Assembly (NCBI GenBank): GCA_903885605.1
Contig: CAISJD010000163.1
Span: 1-60,986, forward strand
Source: an uncultured Chthonomonas sp.
Lineage (GTDB): Bacteria > Armatimonadota > Chthonomonadetes > Chthonomonadales > CAJBBX01
Direction of reading: 5' to 3'
Length of the DNA: 60,986 bases
Part shown: in pieces, positions 15,823-24,167 of the stretch
Layout: each line of letters starts with the position of its first letter
How positions within the stretch are numbered: the stretch's first letter is position 1
Program-made: the position numbers and the translations under genes
Notes under the pieces: generated by a model
What the model was told of the DNA's origin: nothing
The model's input: only the letters and a program-made list of their open reading frames with translations
Databases searched by the model: none

Positions 15823-17546
15823 GGCTCCTGCTCAGCAGGCTCCACCGCCACCTGAGCCCGCATCGGCAGGTGGCGGCATCGGTCATAGACCTCCACGACC
15901 AGTAGCTGCGTCTCCGGCTTCAGTACGGCCAGCTGGTTCAGCGGAGCCCATGGCTGCTCAGAACCGGCACGGGCCAGCAGCGCACGAGCCTGCGTGAGCG
16001 CCGGCCGTGCCTCGGCGGCGGCATTCACGCAGGCCGACACCGCGCCGGCCGTTACAGACCGCAGCATCATAAGCCTCGAGCCGATCACGAAGCCCTGCTC
16101 GACCCCGTCGCAGAGCGCAGCCGCCGCGAACGTGGCGCCTGCCGCTGTGGAGGGGTTCAGCGCGACATCGACCCCCAGGAGCGACTCGCCCAGCTTCCGC
16201 GCCAACGAGGAGCGGAACAGGCGCACGACGGTGCGAACGCCGTTGTTGCGCACCGCCGCCTTGTGAGCCACCCGCAGGTTCACCATATCATCGTCCGTGA
16301 CAGCGAGCACCACGCCGGCGCGAGAGATGCCGACCTGGTCAAGCACCTCGTCCGACGTGGCGTCGCCGCGGACCACGCGGAGGTCGGCGGGCCAGTCGTC
16401 AGCGGCCTCTGACCGCGCGTCTGGATCGACGGCGATAACCGCGCGGCCCAACTGGTGGAGGCGCAATGCCACCCGCGTGCCGAGGTGTCCCAGGCCCACC
16501 ACTATCGTGTGGCCCGACAGCATGCACCTCGGCGCACCCAGCACCCGCTCTACCCGGAGTGTTAGGAGGTACTCCGTGAGCACGCCGAAGACGACGGCAA
16601 GCAGCGACGCACCCGCCAGCATCATCAGGCAACCGAATAGCTTGAGCCCGACCGAGGCGTCGCGCAGGAAGAAGTCGCCGAAGCCAACAGTTGTGACGAT
16701 GGTCATCGTGAAGTACAACGCGTCGATGGGCGAGAGGCCCATCGCGAAGTGGAAGACGAGGCTGCCGGTCAGCACGACTGCGCCGCTGACGACGACCGCG
16801 GCGCGAAGGAGCGGCGATGCGCTGCTCCAGACCGCACCCAGGGCCGCGATCATGAAGCCCCGGTCGCGCCGTAGTCGCCGACCGGCGCCGGTCGATGACC
16901 GGGTAGTAGCGGGTTGCACCGCCGCAGAAACCAGCACGTCGCCCTCCTGCAGCGTGCCGGCATCGCTCGGACCGTGGTCTGAGGCGCCGCCGCGCCGAAC
17001 AGCCAGCGGCACCACGCCCAGGGCATCGGCCAGCTCCTCGGGCGTCCGCCCCGCTCCGGCTGAGGGGCTGCTGATCCGATGCTCTGCCACGATGACGAAG
17101 GTGCCGTCCAGCTGGAACGCACGGAGCAGATCCTGCCCCAGCGCGGCCGCAACGAAGGCAGGGGCCGCCAGCCGGGCGGAGTTCAGTACCGCCGCCAAGT
17201 GCATATCTCGCCGGGCGCGGTCAGCGAGGTCGGCGTCGAGCAGGCGGAGCACCACACGGATCTCAGGGTTCAGGCGTTGCGAATCGATGGCGATCTCGAG
17301 GTTCGTCAGGTCATCATCCGTCGCGATGATGATGGCCCGGGCCCGCTCAACCTCTGCGCGCCGCAACGCGCTCTCATCGCGGGCGTCTTCGTGCAGAAGC
17401 CGGACGGCTGCAGCCTCGGCCCGCCGCGCCCACTCCGGAGAGACATCGCGGGCGATGACTACCACCTGCTCGCCCTGGTCCTTGAGTATCTCGAGCGCCG
17501 AGATGCCGACCTTGCCCTGGCCGCAGATGATAATGTGGCCCCTCAT
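15819..17546 (-). CDS. Potassium channel protein with RCK/TrkA modules on both sides of the pore
   Basis: 575 residues. Order: N-terminal Rossmann TrkA-N (GQGKVGISAL, residues 1-130) with a TrkA-C-like lobe (about 140-215); TM1 (about 245-265); a P loop with selectivity filter TTVGFGD (about 284-292); TM2 (about 300-325); and a second TrkA-N (VVGLGHLGTRVAL, from about 345) with its C-lobe to the end. The 2TM core marks a K+ channel gated by cytosolic nucleotide- or ion-binding RCK domains; the usual layout is a single C-terminal RCK. Start ATG 17546 has AGGAGG 9 nt upstream and overlaps the stop of the CCA-enzyme gene by 4 bp, implying coupling. Confidence 0.88.
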   Translation of the reverse strand: MRGHIIICGQGKVGISALEILKDQGEQVVVIARDVSPEWARRAEAAAVRLLHEDARDESALRRAEVERARAIIIATDDDLTNLEIAIDSQRLNPEIRVVLRLLDADLADRARRDMHLAAVLNSARLAAPAFVAAALGQDLLRAFQLDGTFVIVAEHRISSPSAGAGRTPEELADALGVVPLAVRRGGASDHGPSDAGTLQEGDVLVSAAVQPATTRSSTGAGRRLRRDRGFMIAALGAVWSSASPLLRAAVVVSGAVVLTGSLVFHFAMGLSPIDALYFTMTIVTTVGFGDFFLRDASVGLKLFGCLMMLAGASLLAVVFGVLTEYLLTLRVERVLGAPRCMLSGHTIVVGLGHLGTRVALRLHQLGRAVIAVDPDARSEAADDWPADLRVVRGDATSDEVLDQVGISRAGVVLAVTDDDMVNLRVAHKAAVRNNGVRTVVRLFRSSLARKLGESLLGVDVALNPSTAAGATFAAAALCDGVEQGFVIGSRLMMLRSVTAGAVSACVNAAAEARPALTQARALLARAGSEQPWAPLNQLAVLKPETQLLVVEVYDRCRHLPMRAQVAVEPAEQEP

Positions 17547-18937
17547 CGCTTGTCGCCTCCTGCTTCGGACTGCCGCCATCGTGCGGCGGCCTGACGGGCG
17601 CCGTCGATGTCGTCCGGCGCCAGCGAACCGTCGAGGACCAGCTCGATCAGGTGCGCCTTGGCGCGTCCAATATCGCGGCCCGGCGGTAGCCTGAGGAGCT
17701 CCATCAGGTCGCGGCCCGTCAACGGGCTCTCAACTTGGGCCGCGTTGTACTGGGCATTCACCGCATCGATCCGGGCCCGAAGTGCGCGCAGGTCAGTGAC
17801 CGGCGCCTCAGGGTCCATGGCCGCCATATCGCATGCCGCCACGTCGAAGAGGCTCTGAAGCTCGTCGCCTGTATCGCGGACGAGGCGTCGGACCGCGGCA
17901 TCGGACCACTCGGGCCGCGCCTCGCCCAGCCTCATATGCTGCTTCACCAGGCCGACGACACGATCTGTCTCGTGCGTCGAGAAGCGGAGACGGTGCATCA
18001 GCCTTCCAGCGAGGTCGGCGCCCACGGTGGGATGCTCGTAGAAGTGGATGCCCCTCTCGTCCACGCTACGGGTGGGCGGCTTGCCCACGTCATGCAGCAG
18101 CACGGCCATTCGAACAGCCAGGTCCGCATCAGGTGCGACGGCCGCAAGCGCCGCAAGCGTGTGCGACCAGACATCGTGGATATGCCATGCGTTCTGCGTT
18201 ACGCCCACCATGGCCGCCAACTCCGGAGCAAAGGCTACCAGCAGGCCGCACTCCATCAGCAGCGCGAGGCCTCGGCTCGCGTTCGGGAGCGTCAGCGTCT
18301 TACAGAACTCGTCACGGATGCGTTCAGCGCTGACCACGGGGCGGTCGCACAGAAGGTCCAGGCGGCCGCACTCGCCCCGCATGGCATCACACGTCCCGGG
18401 CTCGATGGTGAAGCCGAAGCGGATCGCGAAGCGCACAGCTCGAAGCATCCTCAGTGGGTCATCGTAGAACGTAAGCCTGGGCTCGAGTGGTGTGCGGATG
18501 ATGCCCGCGTGCAGGTCGGCGAGGCCCATGCCTGTCAGGTCGAGCGTCTCGCCGGAGTGCAGCCCCTCCATGAGGGTGTTGATGGTGAAGTCACGGCGAA
18601 GGGCGTCGGACATGAGGCCTGCTCGGCGGACGTTGGGTTTTCGACTGCCGGGGTCATAGTTCTCAGCCCGAGCGGTCACCAACTCCACCGCGCAACCGGC
18701 CAGCGTGAGGCGTGCGGTGCCAAAGCGCGGATAGACTACCGGGGCGTGCTCAGATAGCGGGCTACGGTGCAGGAGTTGCGCCAGCTCCAGCGCGTCGAGG
18801 TCGGTCACGAGATCGACGTCTTCGGCCAACGGCAGGCCCAGCAGGCGGTCGCGCGGGACGCCTCCTACGAGGAACAGATGGTCCTCGAACGGCGTACCAC
18901 GGGTGCTCTCCCTCACGACGGTGATGGCGTCTGGCAT
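17543..18937 (-). CDS. cca: CCA-adding enzyme / poly(A) polymerase family with HD domain
   Basis: 464 residues. Class II nucleotidyltransferase that builds or repairs the tRNA 3' CCA. The active-site region reads VGGVPRDRLLG, then EDVDLV with the metal-binding DxD (about 38-46); RRDFTINTL (about 115) is the family RRD motif; the neck/body follow; an HD domain (VLLHDVGKP, about 283) is C-terminal. Start ATG 18937 matches family alignment; there is no SD, but a -10 box lies 6 nt upstream, suggesting leaderless mRNA. The usual GGxVRD reads GGVPRD here. Directly upstream is tRNA-Pro with no encoded CCA, so the cell needs this activity. Poly(A) polymerase cannot be excluded. Confidence 0.9.
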   Translation of the reverse strand: MPDAITVVRESTRGTPFEDHLFLVGGVPRDRLLGLPLAEDVDLVTDLDALELAQLLHRSPLSEHAPVVYPRFGTARLTLAGCAVELVTARAENYDPGSRKPNVRRAGLMSDALRRDFTINTLMEGLHSGETLDLTGMGLADLHAGIIRTPLEPRLTFYDDPLRMLRAVRFAIRFGFTIEPGTCDAMRGECGRLDLLCDRPVVSAERIRDEFCKTLTLPNASRGLALLMECGLLVAFAPELAAMVGVTQNAWHIHDVWSHTLAALAAVAPDADLAVRMAVLLHDVGKPPTRSVDERGIHFYEHPTVGADLAGRLMHRLRFSTHETDRVVGLVKQHMRLGEARPEWSDAAVRRLVRDTGDELQSLFDVAACDMAAMDPEAPVTDLRALRARIDAVNAQYNAAQVESPLTGRDLMELLRLPPGRDIGRAKAHLIELVLDGSLAPDDIDGARQAAARWRQSEAGGDKR

Positions 18938-18943
18938 GGGTTT

Positions 18944-18949
18944 ATTATG
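18944..18949 (-). promoter_or_regulatory. -10 box for a probable leaderless cca transcript
   Basis: CATAAT on the minus strand, 6 nt (AAACCC) before the ATG at 18937. No SD and no convincing -35. Same spacing as at mutY and the GHMP kinase. Confidence 0.45.
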
Positions 18950-19004
18950 ACCCAGCGGAGGGTTCGCACGCTGCCCTGACCATGCGGGCGGTAACAGACG
19001 CAAA

Positions 19005-19034
19005 GAGGAGGCACAGCATATGCTGCGCCTCCTC
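19005..19034 (-). terminator. Intrinsic terminator of tRNA-Pro
   Basis: A 30-bp near-perfect palindrome on the minus strand: GAGGAGGCGCAGCAT and ATGCTGTGCCTCCTC pair over 15 bp with one G-U, then TTTG (19004-19001). It starts 4 nt after the tRNA 3' end. Confidence 0.8.
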
Positions 19035-19038
19035 GGCA

Positions 19039-19112
19039 TCGGGGTGCGCGGACTTGAACCGCGGGCCTCCTGGCCCCCATCCAGGCACTCTACCAAACTG
19101 AGCTACACCCCG
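19039..19112 (-). tRNA. tRNA-Pro (anticodon GGG), no encoded CCA
   Basis: 74 nt on the minus strand. Acceptor stem CGGGGTG/CACCCCG is perfect; D stem is GCTC/GAGT with a G-U; anticodon stem is CCTGG/CCAGG; the 7-nt loop ATGGGGG places anticodon GGG at 34-36, reading CCC/CCU. Variable loop AGGCC, T stem CGCGG/CCGCG with loop TTCAAGT, discriminator A73 at 19039. The next bases are TGC, so CCA must be added post-transcriptionally. Position 32 is A, a feature also known in E. coli tRNA-Pro(GGG). Promoter and terminator flank it closely, so it is a monocistronic unit. Confidence 0.97.
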
Positions 19113-19124
19113 CTGGCAAGGGGT

Positions 19125-19152
19125 ATTATACTCCATCCCATGGCCATTTCAA
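19125..19152 (-). promoter_or_regulatory. Promoter of tRNA-Pro
   Basis: Minus strand TTGAAA (19152-19147), 16-bp spacer, TATAAT (19130-19125); predicted start about 6 nt before the mature 5' end. The -35 lies inside the first codons of the divergent mutY gene. Confidence 0.8.
19127..19132 (+). promoter_or_regulatory. -10 box for a probable leaderless mutY transcript
   Basis: TATACT on the plus strand, 7 nt before the mutY ATG; no -35 and no SD. It overlaps the divergent tRNA-Pro -10 box by 4 bp, so the two promoters should compete. Confidence 0.4.
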
Positions 19153-20294
19153 CCTCCGCCTCCAAGGCCAAGCACGCGCAATCGCGCTCCGGCCCGACCA
19201 AGTCCGAGTGCCCGACGCGAACGGCCACGGCCGCGCTGTTGGCATGGTTCCGTGCGAACCGGCGCCCGCTGCCATGGCGCACCGCGTGGCGCGACCCGTA
19301 CCGCGTGCTGATCTCCGAGGTAATGCTGCAGCAGACACAGGTCGCCACCGTCGTGCCCTACTACCTGCGCTGGGTTGAGCGCTTCCCTACCCTTGAGGCC
19401 CTGGCCGCCGCGGATGAGTCCGAGGCTCTGGCGCTCTGGTCAGGCTTGGGCTACTACGGCCGCGCCAGGCGCCTCCACTCCGTTGCCCGCGCCATCGTCT
19501 CCGCGGGTTTGCCCGGCCTGCCCGCCGATCTCGCGGGCTTGCGCGCCTTGCCGAGCATCGGCGCTTACACCGCGGGAGCCATCATGGCCATCGCGCACAA
19601 CCAGCGCACTCCGGCGGTGGACGGCAACGTCACGCGGGTGTTGTCGCGCGTCGACGCCCTGTCCGACGCAGGCCCGGCGGAGCTGAACCGCTCGGTGGAG
19701 GCCGCCTGGTTGCGCATCGCTCCGCGCCGGGCCATGCGCCACTATGCCGAGGCGCTCATGGAACTGGGTGCGACCGTCTGTAGCCCGACGGCTCCTGACT
19801 GCGTCCTGTGCCCGCTGGCAGGCATTTGCCTCGCAAAAGCGGGCGGCGATCCCACGGCCTACCCAGCCCCCGTGAAGCGGTCCGTCACCACCGCTGTCGT
19901 CCACGCCTGTGCGCTGGTTCGACAGGACGATGCCGTGCTGCTCACGCGGCAGACGCAGCCCGGGCTCTGGCACGGAATGCTGGAGATGCCGCGCACGGAG
20001 GTTCAAGACGATGAGGCGCCCCAGGATGCGGCCGCCCGGGCGCTACTGGCCGTCACAGGCCTCCATGGCCATCTCGCCAGGGCCTTGCCGACCGTGAGGC
20101 ACTCTGTTACCCGCTTTCGTGTGACGCTGCACCCGTTTGAGTTCTCGCTGACGGAGCCGCCGCCCGTGTCCGCCTCCGGCCCGGCGCTCTGGGTGCAGGT
20201 CTCCTCGCTGGCATCGGCCCCGTTGCCGGCCCCGCAGCGTCGGGTTCTGGCATCTGCCCTCGGCGTGGCTGCAGGGGTTCCCCATGTCTGCTAA
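19140..20294 (+). CDS. mutY: MutY: A/G-specific adenine DNA glycosylase
   Basis: 384 residues. Removes adenine mispaired with 8-oxoguanine. HhH-GPD fold: catalytic Glu in SEVMLQQTQV (about residue 60), helix-hairpin-helix LPSIGAYTAGAI, catalytic Asp in VDGNVTRVLSR, and the [4Fe-4S] ligands in Cys-x6-Cys-x2-Cys-x5-Cys (near residues 215-232). A C-terminal NUDIX-like domain (about 245-384) recognises 8-oxoG. Start ATG 19140 adds about 30 poorly conserved residues before the fold. No SD is present, and a TATACT box 7 nt upstream suggests leaderless translation. The end overlaps the S9 peptidase start by 11 bp. Confidence 0.94.
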   Translation: MAISTSASKAKHAQSRSGPTKSECPTRTATAALLAWFRANRRPLPWRTAWRDPYRVLISEVMLQQTQVATVVPYYLRWVERFPTLEALAAADESEALALWSGLGYYGRARRLHSVARAIVSAGLPGLPADLAGLRALPSIGAYTAGAIMAIAHNQRTPAVDGNVTRVLSRVDALSDAGPAELNRSVEAAWLRIAPRRAMRHYAEALMELGATVCSPTAPDCVLCPLAGICLAKAGGDPTAYPAPVKRSVTTAVVHACALVRQDDAVLLTRQTQPGLWHGMLEMPRTEVQDDEAPQDAAARALLAVTGLHGHLARALPTVRHSVTRFRVTLHPFEFSLTEPPPVSASGPALWVQVSSLASAPLPAPQRRVLASALGVAAGVPHVC

Positions 20295-22689
20295 CCGACT
20301 AATGCCGGGGCAGATAACGCCCCGCTCGCTGATGGAGGTCCGCACTCCGCTGGCGCCACAGATCAGCCCCGACGGCACGCGCGTGGTTTTCGCGGTGCTG
20401 GAGGCGGACTTCCACGACAGCCGCTGGGTGCCCCACCTCTGGCTCGTCGAGTTGCCGGACGGTACGCCACGCCAGCTCACCTATGGCTATGACGGCGAGC
20501 ATACGCCGGCGTGGTCGCGTGACGGCCAGCAGATCGCCTTCCTCTCGGCGCGGCCCGACCCGTCTGACCCCGAGGACGACGGTCCTGACGATGGTGACCC
20601 GCTGCCGGCCGAGCAGATCTGGGTGCTCCCCGCGCATGGCGGCGAGGCCCGGCGCATCACGCGGGTCCGGGACGGCATCCTCCGGTACCAGTGGAAGCGC
20701 CGGTCGGACGAACTCGTCTACCTCGCGCTGGAGCCACGCCAGCCGGCGCTCCGGGCGCCGCTTGAGGAGCGGCGGCGGCGGCGGAACGACGCGATCCTCG
20801 AGCATGAAGAGCTTCCGCGACGCCAGCTCTGGCGCGTGAGCCTGACCGACACGACACCGGCGCTGATCCACCCGGGCGATCCGGGCATCATGGAGTTCGA
20901 CATCTCGCCCGATGACAGGCGCCTGGTCTACTCAGGCAACCGTACCGGCGAGCCGAACGACTTCCACCTCTTCGACCTCTTCATCCTGGAGATGCACGGC
21001 GATACGCCGCCCCACCCGCTGGTGCGCGCTCCCGGCGCCAAGTACCATCCTCGCTGGTCGCCCGACGGCCGCACGCTCGCATACCTCGGGCCCATCGATC
21101 CGAGCGTCTCGTTTTCGCAGGAGTGTATCTGGACTGTGGCGCGCGGGCAGTCGCGGCCTTCGAACCGGCTGGCCGGAACGCGCTTTGACGCGCACGAGAT
21201 CGAGTGGGGACGCACCGGCGGCGGGCTGCATGCGATCGTAGCTGACGGGACGCGCGCGCCGGTGGTACGGATCGCGAAGGGCGATGCGGCGCCGCTGGAG
21301 GGCATGAAGGCCGACTCCGAGTGCCTCGACTTCGATGTCCACTCCGCCGATCTGGCGGTGGCGGTCATCGAGTACGGCGACCGCATGACCGAGCTCTATC
21401 TGCTGCGGCCCGGCAAGGAGCCGAAGCAACTCACTTCACTGAACGATGACTGGTCGGCCCGCCACCGGATGCCTGTCACCCAGATCACGTCCTGGCAGAG
21501 CGATGAGCAGACGATTGAGGCCCTCCTCGTGCGGCCCGCCGGCGAACCGACCGGCCCGGCTCCCATGGTGGTTGAGGTGCATGGCGGACCCAAGGGCCGG
21601 TGCGGGGCGTCAGCCCGAAGCTACGTGGAGCCCTCGCTCTGGGCTTCGCAGGGCTACCTGGTGCTGCGACCCAACTTCCGGGGAAGCGAGGGCTACGGCG
21701 CGGCATTCGCAGTCGCGAGCCGGGGGGACCTGGGCGGCGGCGACTACCGGGACATCATCGCGGGGATCGACAAGATGGTGGCTGACGGCGTGGCAGACCC
21801 CAAGCGCATCGGCATCATCGGCGGCTCCTATGGCGGCTTCATGGTGAACTGGGCGGTCACTCAGACCGACCGCTTTGCCGCGGCCATCTCCATGTTCGGC
21901 ATCTTCGACCTCAGGTCTGACTACGGCAACTCCGAGATGCCCCGCTGGGAGGCCGAGTACCTCGGCGGACCCTACTGGTCGGCTCCGGATGCCTACAACA
22001 GGATGTCTCCGGCCACCTATGCGGACCGCATCAGGACGCCGATGCTCATTATCCACGGCGACTCCGATACGAACACCTTCGTCTCCAACTCGCAAGAGCT
22101 CTATACCGCGCTCAAGCACAGGGGCGTCGAGGCGCAGTATGTCAGGTATCCTCGGGAGGGACACGGCATCCAGGAGCCCAACCACCGGATCGACGAGTTG
22201 CAGCGTTGCCTCGACTGGTTCGGCCGGCATCTGTGCGACGGCTCCGAGGCCGGTGCGCGGCGAAGCCAGGAGCCGGTGCGCGCCAGGGGCTTCAAGGTGC
22301 AACTCCTCCGGTGTGAGGACTTCGAGCCGGACAACCCCGGCCCCGGTGGCGCCCGCATGGTGGAGGTTCAATTCGCCGCCACGACCCTGGCTTCTGTGAA
22401 GGAGGCCTGGCGGTTCCGGACCTCGGCAGGGCTGTTGCGGTTCGGCGACGATCCTGAGCGTGAGCCGGTCGCGGTCATCATGGATGGTACGTCAGGCCGG
22501 TTCCTGCTCCGGGGAGCCGACCTGGTCATTGAGGCGCGCCCGGACCGCGATACCGGTGTCTGTGGCGCGGTAGTGAGCTTGCTTTATGAGGCGCCGGAGC
22601 ACGGCGGACCGTTCGCCTGGCGTCTGCTCGATTTGCCGGCAATTGCCGGATGCTTGGCGTCGCACCCAGCGCCTCCTCGGGGCGCCTGA
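20284..22689 (+). CDS. S9-family serine peptidase (acylaminoacyl-peptidase type) with a C-terminal extension
   Basis: 801 residues. Prolyl-oligopeptidase family: an N-terminal WD40-like/TolB beta-propeller (PQISPDGTRVVF at the start, repeats such as HPRWSPDGRTLAYL), then an alpha/beta hydrolase with Ser515 in GGSYGGF, Asp595 in HGDSDTN and His627 in REGHGI. No signal peptide, so probably cytoplasmic. After the hydrolase domain (ending near 650) come about 140 further residues with no recognisable motif, including a beta-rich stretch. The ATG overlaps mutY by 11 bp; tldD follows 38 bp after the stop, so mutY, this gene and tldD form one unit with two peptidases. Substrate unknown. Confidence 0.9.
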   Translation: MSANRLMPGQITPRSLMEVRTPLAPQISPDGTRVVFAVLEADFHDSRWVPHLWLVELPDGTPRQLTYGYDGEHTPAWSRDGQQIAFLSARPDPSDPEDDGPDDGDPLPAEQIWVLPAHGGEARRITRVRDGILRYQWKRRSDELVYLALEPRQPALRAPLEERRRRRNDAILEHEELPRRQLWRVSLTDTTPALIHPGDPGIMEFDISPDDRRLVYSGNRTGEPNDFHLFDLFILEMHGDTPPHPLVRAPGAKYHPRWSPDGRTLAYLGPIDPSVSFSQECIWTVARGQSRPSNRLAGTRFDAHEIEWGRTGGGLHAIVADGTRAPVVRIAKGDAAPLEGMKADSECLDFDVHSADLAVAVIEYGDRMTELYLLRPGKEPKQLTSLNDDWSARHRMPVTQITSWQSDEQTIEALLVRPAGEPTGPAPMVVEVHGGPKGRCGASARSYVEPSLWASQGYLVLRPNFRGSEGYGAAFAVASRGDLGGGDYRDIIAGIDKMVADGVADPKRIGIIGGSYGGFMVNWAVTQTDRFAAAISMFGIFDLRSDYGNSEMPRWEAEYLGGPYWSAPDAYNRMSPATYADRIRTPMLIIHGDSDTNTFVSNSQELYTALKHRGVEAQYVRYPREGHGIQEPNHRIDELQRCLDWFGRHLCDGSEAGARRSQEPVRARGFKVQLLRCEDFEPDNPGPGGARMVEVQFAATTLASVKEAWRFRTSAGLLRFGDDPEREPVAVIMDGTSGRFLLRGADLVIEARPDRDTGVCGAVVSLLYEAPEHGGPFAWRLLDLPAIAGCLASHPAPPRGA

Positions 22690-22727
22690 CCGGGTCCAAG
22701 AGCCCTGGCTACGGAAGGGGATCGTAA

Positions 22728-24167
22728 GTGAAAGAACTGGCACAACTAGCGCTGGACACGGCCATGGTTCGCGGCGCCACCTATGCGGACGTCCGCTTCG
22801 TGCGCCAACTGCGGCAGGAGATTTCGGCTGAGGATGACAGGCTCCGCTCCTTCAGCGACCTTGAGGATGCCGGCCTCGGCGTTCGCGTCATCGCCGACGG
22901 GGCCTGGGGCTTTGCAGGGACCAGCGACCTGACCCGCGAGGGCGCCATGAAGGCGGCGGCCACGGCTGTCGCCATTGCCCGCGCCGGCGCGACCGCCAAC
23001 GCCGCGCCGGTGAGGCTGGCTCCTGAGCCGCCCGCCCGCAGTTCGTTCCGCACCGCCGTCGCGGTCGATCCTTTCGCCGTGCCCGTGCAGGAGAAGGTGG
23101 CGCTACTGCAGACCGTGAACGAGCGGCTCCGGAAGCACAACGGTATCACCAAGGCAGAGGGGTTCATGTCCCTGCGCAAGGATGAGCGGCTCTTCCTGAG
23201 CAGCGAGGGATCGGAGCTGGACAGCGCTGTGGTCACGACCGCTGCGGGCTACCAGGCCACGGCGGTGGGCGGCGGCGACGCCAAGTCGCGGACCTACTTC
23301 CCGCCGCCTCGCACCAGCGGCTACGAGAACATCAGGTCCGAAGACCTCCTCGCCAACACGGACCGCATCGCCGAGCAGGCCCTGGAGCACCTCTCAGCGG
23401 AGGAGTGCCCCGACGGCATGCTCGACCTGATCCTCGACCCGCAGAACCTGTCGCTGACGATCCACGAGTCCGTCGGCCACGCAACCGAGTTGGACCGCGC
23501 CCTCGGCTACGAGGAGTCGCTTGCCGGACGGTCGTTCGCCACGCCGGATAAGCTGCGGAATCTGAAGTACGGCTCGGATGTGGTTAACTTCGTCGCCGAC
23601 AACACCCTGACGGGCGGCCTGGCGACGCACGGGTTCGACGATGACGGCGTGGTCGGGCAGCGCTGGCACATCGTGGAGGACGGCCTCTTCGTCGGGTACA
23701 GCACCGGCCGCGAGGTAGCCCCGGTGATCGGCTGGGACCGCAGCGTCGGCGGTTGCCGGGCCGATAGCTGGGCCAGCATCCCCATCGTCCGCATCCCGAA
23801 CCTCTCCCTCATGCCGGGGCGCGACCCGCTCTCGCTTGAGGAGCTGATCGCGGATACCAAGGACGGCATCTACATTGAGGGGCGCGGCAGCTTCTCCATC
23901 GACCAGATGCGCTGCAACTTCCAGTTCGGCGGCGACGCCTTCTGGCGCATCCGGGACGGCAAGCTTGCGGGGATGCTGAGGAATGTCACCTACCAGAGCA
24001 TCACGCCGCAGTTCTGGAACAGCTGCGACGCCATCTGTGACGAGCGCTACTGGGTTCCTGACGGCGTGCTCAACTGCGGCAAGGGCGACCCGATGCAGAT
24101 CTCACAGATGACCCACGGAGCGGCCCCGGCGCGGTTCCGGAATGTCCGGGTTGGGGCGGCGCGCTAG
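22728..24167 (+). CDS. tldD: TldD-type zinc metalloprotease
   Basis: 479 residues, family length. TldD is the catalytic half of the TldD/TldE protease that degrades unfolded peptides and matures some modified peptides (family knowledge). The metal motif HESVGH (HExxxH) is at residues 246-250/251, followed by the conserved GRSFATPDKLRNLKYG region and C-terminal Cys residues. GTG start 22728 with AAGGGG 7 nt upstream. Usually tldD and tldE (pmbA) are adjacent; no tldE follows here, because the convergent SpoIIM gene overlaps the end by 4 bp. The partner must lie elsewhere or be absent. Confidence 0.92.
   Translation: MKELAQLALDTAMVRGATYADVRFVRQLRQEISAEDDRLRSFSDLEDAGLGVRVIADGAWGFAGTSDLTREGAMKAAATAVAIARAGATANAAPVRLAPEPPARSSFRTAVAVDPFAVPVQEKVALLQTVNERLRKHNGITKAEGFMSLRKDERLFLSSEGSELDSAVVTTAAGYQATAVGGGDAKSRTYFPPPRTSGYENIRSEDLLANTDRIAEQALEHLSAEECPDGMLDLILDPQNLSLTIHESVGHATELDRALGYEESLAGRSFATPDKLRNLKYGSDVVNFVADNTLTGGLATHGFDDDGVVGQRWHIVEDGLFVGYSTGREVAPVIGWDRSVGGCRADSWASIPIVRIPNLSLMPGRDPLSLEELIADTKDGIYIEGRGSFSIDQMRCNFQFGGDAFWRIRDGKLAGMLRNVTYQSITPQFWNSCDAICDERYWVPDGVLNCGKGDPMQISQMTHGAAPARFRNVRVGAAR

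Noticed and set aside
17546-19112. Upstream extension of the CCA-enzyme frame through the tRNA gene to 19096
   Set aside because: It would be coded across a tRNA and its terminator. Family alignment and the leaderless -10 box support ATG 18937.
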